DNA from: Pyropia yezoensis
Lineage: Eukaryota; Rhodophyta; Bangiophyceae; Bangiales; Bangiaceae
Assembly: GCA_009829735.1 (NCBI GenBank)
Contig: CM020618.1
Coordinates: forward strand, 36,432,894-36,496,893
Length of the DNA stretch: 64,000 nucleotides
Direction: 5' to 3'
Positions 10,641-18,793 of the stretch are shown one piece after another (position 1 is the first letter of the stretch; the number at the start of each line of letters is the position of its first letter). The position numbers and the translations under genes were made by a program. The notes beneath the pieces are model-generated. The model had not been told where the DNA came from and did no database searches. It worked only from the letters and a program-made list of their open reading frames with translations.

Positions 10641-10863
10641 AAGATCTAAGTGATTACAATGAAACACGTGTGATTTTAAGTGATTCAATCATGTAAAATC
10701 AACATGATTGTAATCTAATTGAAATCACTCAACATCTCTGATGGCACCCGAGCCCAGCCGATCACAACTACACGAGCTACCGTACAGTACATGCGCAGTA
10801 CAGAAAATGTCCATCTCGTAACAACTATGGCGCACGAGGCCCAGTGCGTACGCGATTATATCG

Positions 10864-10898
10864 GGCTCGTTTATATCCACCCTGGATATGAACGAGCC
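10864..10898. repeat. Hairpin, 16-bp arms with a 3-base loop
   Basis: GGCTCGTTTATATCCA, a CCC loop, then TGGATATGAACGAGCC. One pair is mismatched. Part of the right arm (CCTGGATATGA) recurs near 11845. Confidence 0.75.
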
Positions 10899-11776
10899 GA
10901 ACAACGCACGAGAGAGCTCCTCAGCACTGTACAGCAAGATTCCAATAGTGTATTTCTTCGAGCCCGTTCTGGAGCATTGCAAAAATCTACAGCACTTATC
11001 GACTTCCTGTGCGCTGCGAACGCGCACCGCCTGCCAACATCACTGTGCTACGGACGGGAAATCGGCGACGCCACGGGTGTCACCCGCATCGCCCGCTTCT
11101 CTCGCCTGGTACCGCTCTTTCGACGCTTCACCCTTTGAGAACGCCCACACGGACGTCTCAGCCGTCGTTGCCTTGATGGCCAACACGTCGCTGGCGGACA
11201 AGTTGATGGGCGTGGACACGCCAGACCGCGTGCGCGCGGCGCAGCGGTGGATGGATGCTGAGAGCGACGTCGCTGCGATTGAAGAGACAATAGATACGGT
11301 TCTGGACGGGGAGGAGGACGACCTGTGAGTGTTTTTCTACACACTTTTATTGTATTTGTTTTACGCTTGCCCCCACATCATTCACTTGTCCAGATACAAC
11401 CTCCGTGCGTCGTACCGCCACCGTCTGCGTCACGTCACCTACGTGCCCCTCCGTACCCTGCCGGTCCCCTTGTACTCCCCATCTGCGGCCATGAGTTTCG
11501 GTTGGGCTCCATTCTCGCGAGCCCCCCCCGCACTTTTCGGTTGAGCACCGTTCTCGCGAGCCCCCCCCGCATCCCCATCCCGCTCCGCCGCCCCCCCCCC
11601 GCATCTCCTCTCCTTCATGACGATCCTCCCAGTCGCAGACGAGGTCCGCCTCCTCTGTACGCCCGTCCCCTTCACATTTTCCTGGCCAAGTCAGAACAGG
11701 CATTTTCGTACTTTGTAGGCTCGTTGTCGCGATTCCTCTCGCCACCTGACACATTACTGCACTTGGTGGTACATCA

Positions 11777-11800
11777 AGTCGGAACAGTACTGTTCCGACT
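11777..11800. repeat. Perfect 24-bp palindrome
   Basis: AGTCGGAACAGT is followed immediately by its exact reverse complement. There is no spacer. Confidence 0.9.
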
Positions 11801-12342
11801 CCGAATGGTGCGGTACAGAAGTTGGCTACTTGCTCGGGAGACCCCTGGATATGATCGCGTACGCACTGTACATTTTTTCCCCGGCCGCACGCATGCGGCA
11901 CTTTACTCGGATCCCTTGCTGGAAACCGGTCCATCGTCTTCCCACACTTGTGCTGCGGACCCCCCCCACCCATGCTCCCCTCCACCCCGCCGCGACGGCG
12001 CGCTGGGGCCAGACGGGTGGCGCGGGTCCCGCCCCATCGCCTCCCCCCCACGCCACCCCCCCCCCCCCCACGCCCAGTTAAGGGCGGACATTTGGGTCAG
12101 AACGGATATATCTCATTGGTTGAAAACTCCCCACTACACCGAGAAAAAGCGCAGAGACGCGCCAGACAGGCACCAACGGGTACCTGGAGACAGACTGGCG
12201 CAAGAGAAACAGAGGAACCCTATATCATAAAATGCGCTATGAGTTATCCAGTTTTATACGTGTTTTTTTGTGTCCTGAGCTGCTGTGCTTCACGCTGCTT
12301 CATGGGGTAGCAAGCCAGACGTCCGCAAACAGGTACTCTTAA

Positions 12343-13257
12343 GAGCATGTCTATCGGTGAGACCCAAAACCCATATTTTATGGGTTTATAGCTCAGCGCA
12401 TGTCTATCGGTGCACCTAAAACCCATAAAAAGTAGCTCTGAGCTATTCGCTGAGCCAAATCGGGCCTCGGATAGCTCAGAGGATAGCTCAGAGCTATCCT
12501 GCAGAGAAGAATAGCCAAGCCAATCACGTGCCAGCATCTCAAGAATGAGCGGCCGTGACACGATTCCTGCTAGTAAGTTCAGGGTCAGGGACACAATTGC
12601 TGCGAGAATGTCCCACACAGCTCTTACAGTTGCCACACTTGCCTGCCGTTCGCCTTCGTCCAGCCCGTGGCACTCGGTGCGTTCGTCGGTGATGCGAGCA
12701 TCAACGTCCCCCCTTCCCACACCAGCGAAAACGTTCACACTCCTGCCGTGATGGCATCGTCGCCGGAGAGCCCTAATCCCCCTGACGCAGCTGATCCTGT
12801 TCCTGCACCTTCCTGCTGACCCTACCAGTCGCCCCCGCCAAGTAGCAGGCACCGACGTGACTGCAGCTCCGCTGGCCGTTGCCGCTGCTACGCACACTTC
12901 GACCGCAGCATCCTGCTCTTCATCGTCACTCAGGAGGTGCTCAAGTAGCTCGTCCATTGCAAAAAAAAAAGGGGGCGGGTGGTAAAGCGTTGGTGGAGGA
13001 ATGCGCGATGGTTCACGCACTGGTGAGACCGGTGGGGAGGACTGGAATGATCGCAGAGCAGCGTTTGTTGCATCGCCAGTCTCCTACCCTGTGGATTTAG
13101 GGAATGGACATCAACTCCGCTTCAACTATCTAACATTGCGGCACCCTTGTGGGCTGGAGAAGCCTATATGGCTCAGGACCGATAGACATGCTCTGAGCTA
13201 TCGCCAAAAGAAATAGCTGGATGGGCATGGGTTTTAGCTCCACCGATAGACATGCTC
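12343..13257. mobile_element. PIF/Harbinger-like non-autonomous element, 915 bp
   Basis: The left end GAGCATGTCTATCGGTG is matched by its exact reverse complement at the right end, and the similarity continues inwards through AAAACCCAT. TAA flanks both sides (12340-12342 and 13258-13260), the TWA target duplication of PIF/Harbinger elements. A second copy of the terminal motif lies inside each end (about 12394 and 13195). Inside, a minus-strand frame from the ATG at 12957 starts MDELLEHLLSDDEEQDAA. That could be a relic of a transposase N-terminus, but no catalytic domain is present. Confidence 0.8.
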
Positions 13258-13372
13258 TAACTGGGCGTGCCCCCCACCCACCTCCACCCCGGCCGCCAAC
13301 CCCCCCCTGTTCCTTTCCTGCCGCGCCCCCCCCCCCCCCCCCCGCTGCTCAAAGCGCGGCACACAGCGAGAC

Positions 13373-13405
<33 letters not shown>

Positions 13406-13492
13406 TGCTCCCCCCCATCTCCCCCCGCTGCTGCCGCACCCCCCCCTGCGCGCGCGCGCCCATTGTCTGCCCCCGCCCGGCGCGTGGGCGCT

Positions 13493-13541
<49 letters not shown>

Positions 13542-13582
13542 GTCCTTGGCCGCTGGCGGCGGGCGGTTGCGGGGGGGCAACA

Positions 13583-13614
<32 letters not shown>

Positions 13615-14878
13615 GCTCCCTCCCGCCCTCCCTCCCTCCCTCCGTCCCTTTCCCCCCCCCCCCCCCGCCGCCGCTCTTCTCCTCCCACCTGCTGCGGCTG
13701 CCGCCGTCCCCCGCGGACCGATGCCGCTGCTGCTGTTGCCGGCGCGGGGGCGGGGGGGTGGGGGGGGGGTGGGTGGGTGGGGGGGGAAGGGGGGGGGGGG
13801 TGGGGGTGGGGAAGAGGCGGCGACGCGGTGGGTGGGGGACCGTACCACCCACCATTGCACGGGTGGCCGCCGCGGTGGCGCACAGTGGCGGGCAAGGCGG
13901 GGTGGTTGGGCGGTGGGTGAGGAGGGGGGGGGGGGGGGGGGGGGTGGGAGGATGGGAAGAGCGACGCTGTGTGAAGGAGAGGGGGGGAGGCGGGGGGGTG
14001 GGGGGGGTTGGTTGTGGGTGGGGGTGTTGGGGGGGGGAGAGGGGAAGGGTTTGTGTGTGTGTGTGTGTGTGTGAGCAGCGGCGTGGGTGGGGGACGCCGA
14101 GAGGGGGTGGGCGACGACGACGAGAGGGGATGACGACGAGAGGGGGTGGGGGATGAAGACGAGAGGGGGTGGGGGGGGGGGCGGGGGCGGGGGCTGGGGA
14201 GGGGGGGGGGGGGGGGGGGGGACCCCACCCCCGCTCCCACCCCGGCACCACCCTCGCTGCCGTGCGGGCGGGACGGGCGGGGGGGCAGGGGGAGGGGGGG
14301 GGTGGGTGGGTGGGGGGGGGGGGGGGGGGGGGGGGGTGCGCCCACGCCCACGGCCACCCCGCCGCCCGCCCCCGCCGCTGTGCGCCGCCACCGCCAGTCG
14401 CCGGCGGCGGGCGGCGGCGCCTCCCCCCTCGGCGGCGCCCCCCGGCTGCCACGCACCCCCCCGCCGGCCGCCGCGCCCGGGTGGCTGGCCGTGTTCAACC
14501 CCCCGCGCCCGCCGCCGCCGCCGCCGCTGCCGCTGCCGCCGCCGCCGCGGCCGCCGCGGCCGCGGGTGGCCAAGACGGGCAGCGGCGGCGCCCCACTCCT
14601 CTTCCGCCGCCGCGTCTGGCCGCCCGCGCTCCCGCCCCACGCCCCCCCCCGTCGACCACCCACGTTGGCCACCTCCATCAAACCCCCCTCCCCCCCCTCC
14701 CCCCTCTGGCCCACCACCCCTCTTCCCTTCCCACCTCCCCCGACACCCCCTCCTCCTCCTCCCAACCATCCCGCCTCCCCCCCGCCAGAACCCCTTCTCC
14801 TCCCGCCCCCCCCCGCCCCCACTCCCCGTCCCCCCCCCCCCCCCCCCCGCCCGCCCGCCCGCCACCTTCCCCGCCACC
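13258..14878. other. Extreme G/C homopolymer block
   Basis: The plus strand is C-rich from about 13260 to 13740 and then flips to G-rich until about 14220. It holds long G and C runs, a (CCG)n run near 13495-13540 and a GT repeat near 14050-14072. So little A/T is present that every frame stays open for hundreds of codons. These frames carry no evidence of coding. Confidence 0.6.
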
Positions 14879-14978
14879 ATGGTGGCCAAAGGTGTGGTCA
14901 CCCGCACCCGCCGCGGGGACCCCCTCCACCGTCGGGGCCCCGTCGGCGGCGGCCTTGTGGTTGTCGCCGCCGACGGCC

Positions 14979-15019
<41 letters not shown>

Positions 15020-15303
15020 GGCGGGGGGGGGGGCGGCGGCGGCGGCGGCATGGGCGGCGGCTGGGTGGTCTCCCGCTGCGGTGGCAGCGTCGGGGGCGCC
15101 CTCACGGGGCGCGGCGGCGTCCTTGTCGTTGGCCGCGGCGGCGGCGGCGGCGGCGGGGCCGTCGCCCCGCCCCCCCCCGTGGCGCGTGGCGCTGCCGCCA
15201 CGGCCATGGCGGCTGCCGCCGCCGCCACGGCGGCGGCGGAAGCGGCAGCCGCCGCCGACTGGTCGTGCGGGGACTCGTCGGTGAGCAGCGATAGCGGTGG
15301 CGA

Positions 15304-15335
<32 letters not shown>

Positions 15336-15401
15336 ACAGCACCTGCAGCAGCAGCTGCAGTGAGAGTGGCGCCTTTGGTCGTGGTCGCGGCCGGCGTCGG
15401 G

Positions 15402-15438
<37 letters not shown>

Positions 15439-16602
15439 GGGTCAGCCGGGCTCCCTCCCCTTGCCTGGCGGGGCGGCCCGCCGCCCGCGGCGCGGCGTCG
15501 ACGCCGACGGGGCGCGGATGGAGGGGGGCGGCAGCTGGGTGTCGCGGCCGCCGCCGCCGCTGCCGGCGTCGTCGCTGCACGTGGCCACGCGTGGGGCGCC
15601 CAGGGGGGGGGCGGGGGTGCGGGTGGGGGACGCTGCCGCTGCTGCTGACGCCGCTGCCGCTGACGCTGCCGCCGCTGCCGCTGCCGCCGCCGCCGCTGCC
15701 GCCGCCGGCGGGTGGGCCCGCCGGGGTGGCGGGCCGGCCGGGCTGGGGGGGGGACGCCGGATGGACGTGCCCGACGAGGCGGACGAGTTTGGGCCGGGCG
15801 GGGAAGCCGCGTTTGTGCGCGTCCTGTCGGCGGACCTGGACAAGCTGTGCCGCCTCAACTACCATGTACGTTTGGGGCCGCACTGGTGGGGAGAGGTGTT
15901 GCGGGGGGTGGGGTGGGGCGGGGGGGGGGGGGGGGGGGGGGGGGGGGGATTGACATCCATGGACAGGAAGAGGGCAGCCTGGGCAGCTCGTAGGGGGGGC
16001 GGGGCGGAGAGGGGCGTGGCTTGTGTCATGCTGGACACCAACTGACCGTTGCTTCTGCCCGCCACCTGGGACGCTCGCTCACGGTCGTGTTGCCTGGACC
16101 GCCCGCCACTTTGCCTCGCCCCGCTTCTGCCCCACAGTCGCAGCCCGCGCCGCCGCCCTCCGCGTCCCACTCCCTCTTTTACTCGCTCCACCCCCAGGCG
16201 TTTCCCCTCCCCTTTTACATCTCCCGGCTGGTCACGCACCTGCCCACCCCCCCCTCCACGTACATCACCGCCCTCATCCTGCTGGACCGCCTGCAGGCGG
16301 CCCACCCGGGCACCCTGGCGGTCACCTCCCTCAACGTGCACCGGCTGCTCATCACGGCGTTGCTCATCGCGGCCAAGACCCTCCACGAGCCGGCGCTGCC
16401 CAACGCGCTGGCCGCCGCGGTCGGCGGGGTGGGCCTGTCGGAGCTCCGCCGCCTGGAGCTGGCCATGCTCTCCCGCCTCCGCTGGGCCGTCTTTGTGCGC
16501 GCCGACGAGTACTTTGTGTACGAGCGCGCGCTGATGAGCCGCGTGGAGCGGGGGGGGGGGGCGACGCCGACGGGCAGCCCGGTGCTGTCGCACGAATGGT
16601 GA
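14879..16602 (+). CDS. P-type (PHO80-like) cyclin, one intron
   Basis: Cyclins of the PHO80 type activate a PHO85-like cyclin-dependent kinase. Exon 1 (14879-15865) and exon 2 (16138-16602) join in phase 0 over a GT-AG intron with ends CAT|GTACGT and CCCACAG|TCG. The joined cyclin region runs from about residue 300 (LSADLDKLCRLNYH) into FYSLHPQAFPLPFYISRLV. It continues with YITALILLDRL, the family signature LTSLNVHRLL-like VTSLNVHRLLITALLIAAK, then GLSELRRLELAMLSRLRW to the end (482-483 residues). The start at 14879 has a near-perfect Kozak context, GCCACCATGG, but residues 1-290 are Gly/Ala/Ser low complexity. An ATG at 15761 (MDVPDEADEFG) would give a normal-sized ~189-residue cyclin. The domain and intron are firm. 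Which start is used is open. Confidence 0.82.
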
Positions 16603-18793
16603 TGGAGGGGGGGGGGGGGGGGGGGGGGGGAGCACCCACCGCCCGCGGTGGACCGAGCATGCGGCTGCAGTGGGCAGGGGCAGGGGGGGGAGGAGGGGGG
16701 GGGGGGGGGCGGGGGGGGAGCTGTTGGGAGAGGGGGGAGGGGGATGGGTTTGGTGCGAGGCGGCCCCATCCCCTCTGGACCGGGGTTTGTTGGCCAAGGT
16801 GTGGGGCCAGCTCCGTGGGATGGGGCTGCCCCGCCCCCACCCCCCGTGACCGTGGCGTGGCGCGAGCCGACGGGGCAGCCGGGGTAGAGCACAGCCCCCC
16901 TGGCAGGCGGGCACCTCTCTGCCTGCGAGGCGTCCGAGCCCCGGGGATGGCCTCCCCCCGCTGTCCGCGGTACCCTCCCGTGGAGGGTTCCTCTCTCTTC
17001 CCCGACGCAGGGCACCGGTGGGGGCACTCTGGGAGGGCACCATGGCTTTTGAGCGCCTGGTGTGACCTACCTGGCGACGTCCGCCCGGTCGTCATTGACG
17101 GTGGGGGCGCCACTACACCCACTCTGGCGGGTATGGCCGGCTGCACCGATGTGGCGAGACCGTCTACCCACGCACCGTCGGCGGCGCCGGCGGCGGCGGG
17201 GAGCCATCCACAGTGGGGACGTGGTCTGGGCGGTGCGTGGCGCTACCGGCAGGGGCGACCTTGGGTGGGGCGCCGCCACCCGCAGCATGCTGCGGCGACT
17301 GCAGTATCCGCGGCGGCGGCGGCCGTGGCGGGCGAGTCTCCCGCTCTTGTACCGGTGCGGCCGGGTGTGGAAACAGTGGTGTGGCGCTGGTGTCTTTTTG
17401 GAGTACCCCGCGAGGGGCTGGACGGGCACGCCGCTGCGGCAGTGTGGGCCCTGTGGGAGGGAGAGACGGCGGGGCGGCTGGGGAGTGGTCTTTCTACCGC
17501 AAGAGGCCGCGGGCTGCCCCCAGGCTGGGTGCAGCCTTGTACGTGCGCAGGGAGTAGGGCAAGAAGAAACAAAAATCACAACTGCCCGCCAGCACCGTCT
17601 CTGCGAGTGGGAAGGCGCAGGCGCCGCTGCGCTCTGTGGCACTCGCGCGCCGCGCGGTGGCCGACGGGGGCGAGTGCTGACGCGTGCCCCGTCGGGCACG
17701 CCCGGGCCGCAGAGCCACTCTTGGGGGGGCGCTGCGGGACACTACGCGGCCACCGTCTGTGGCGGCAGCGTCGGCCGCGTTGGCAGCCGTGCCAGCCGTG
17801 CCCGCCGCGTTGGCAGTTTCAACAGGGGGTCCGCAGCGCCATGATGTGCCACGGAACCGCCCATCCGCCAAGGCACAGCCACACTCTCCCAGACAGTAAG
17901 CCATGGTCGTGAAAGCCATGGTCGTGAAAGCCATGGTCGTGAGTGTGAGTGACACTCTGAGGCGCTCGGCGTCTAAAGAGGCGACAGCTGCTCCACTGCG
18001 GCGTGGCTGTTAGAGGACAAGGTCCTGGCGCCTGTAGGTTTGAAGCTATGGAATACTATTTAAAGTATACGTCCGTGGACGGGCGCCACCGGGACGTGGC
18101 CACGTCCATGTGTAGACGTCGCTTTCGCTCTCCATACGTGCACTCCCAACTAAATGATTTTTATTATTATTATACATATTATGTAAAAGAGTACAAGCCA
18201 CCGCAGACTCTGTGGGGGAAGGTCTCTTGGTACCCCTCACAGCGATGCTCAACCATGCACACGTGCGACCAGACGGCGGCTGCTTCTGGTATGTAACGGC
18301 CGTACCGTGAGCTCCAACCTCTTGACTGCATTGGCCCACCGTAGCCCCCCTTTCGTTGACTATTGGGTAGGGATTAAAGGACATCGCCGAAAATATATAA
18401 GTATCCAAGCATCGGTGGACAATTCGTTGCCTACCATGTTCGCCACGTGGTCGAGGTGAGCGCCGCCAGAGCCTGGGCCTTGTCCCCGGTTCCGTCTCGA
18501 TCAGACCGCGGCTCTCCACGTCACTGACATGCACCCCCCGCCCCCGTCCATGGTTGCCCAGTTTCCGCCGTGGAGCGTCTCTGACGGCAGCGACGCCTCA
18601 CCCGCCGCCTTTTTCATCTTCCCTGGAACAGCCTCTCCCCACCCGCGCTTCCGGCCGGCGCCGGTGGCGGCGCAGGGGAACGCCTCGCCGTCCCGGGCCA
18701 CTTCATTGCTGCGCCCCCCTCGGGCAGCACCCACTTCCCGGCGGCGGCGGGCGGTCCTCACCATGGGCGACCACTCCTCCCCCACGGGACCGG
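16603..18793. other. Intergenic region between cyclin and S9 peptidase
   Basis: GC-rich with G runs near 16600-16740. A threefold 15-bp repeat lies at 17900-17945. A less GC-rich stretch follows at 18040-18440 with TTATTATTATTATAC near 18165, a candidate promoter zone for the downstream gene. Open frames from the ATGs at 18529, 18550 and 18762 may be the true N-terminus of the peptidase (see findings). Confidence 0.4.
17900..17945 (+). repeat. 15-bp tandem repeat, three copies
   Basis: AAGCCATGGTCGTGA repeated three times head to tail (the first copy starts TAAGCC). Confidence 0.85.

Larger units (their letters stand above)
10641..12342. other. Palindrome-rich, less GC-rich region
   Basis: No gene is recognised. 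It holds an AT-rich hairpin near 10680-10720, a 35-base hairpin (10864-10898) and a perfect 24-bp palindrome (11777-11800). There is also an inverted pair of CAGTGCGTACGCGAT-type blocks near 10840 and 11868, and a duplicated TTCTCGCGAGCCCCCCC block (about 11510-11570). A short acidic frame ends at 11328 (residues like VRAAQRWMDAESDVAAIEE). It could be a gene relic, but it has no family I know. Confidence 0.4.

Noticed and set aside
10888-11328. 146-codon frame ending in an acidic helix-like stretch
   Set aside because: Only the last ~60 residues look protein-like, and there is no family or second exon to support a gene.
13234-15342. Minus-strand frame of about 700 codons and overlapping plus-strand frames in the G/C block
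   Set aside because: Lack of A/T removes stop codons in all frames. The products are Pro/Gly/Arg runs set by homopolymers.
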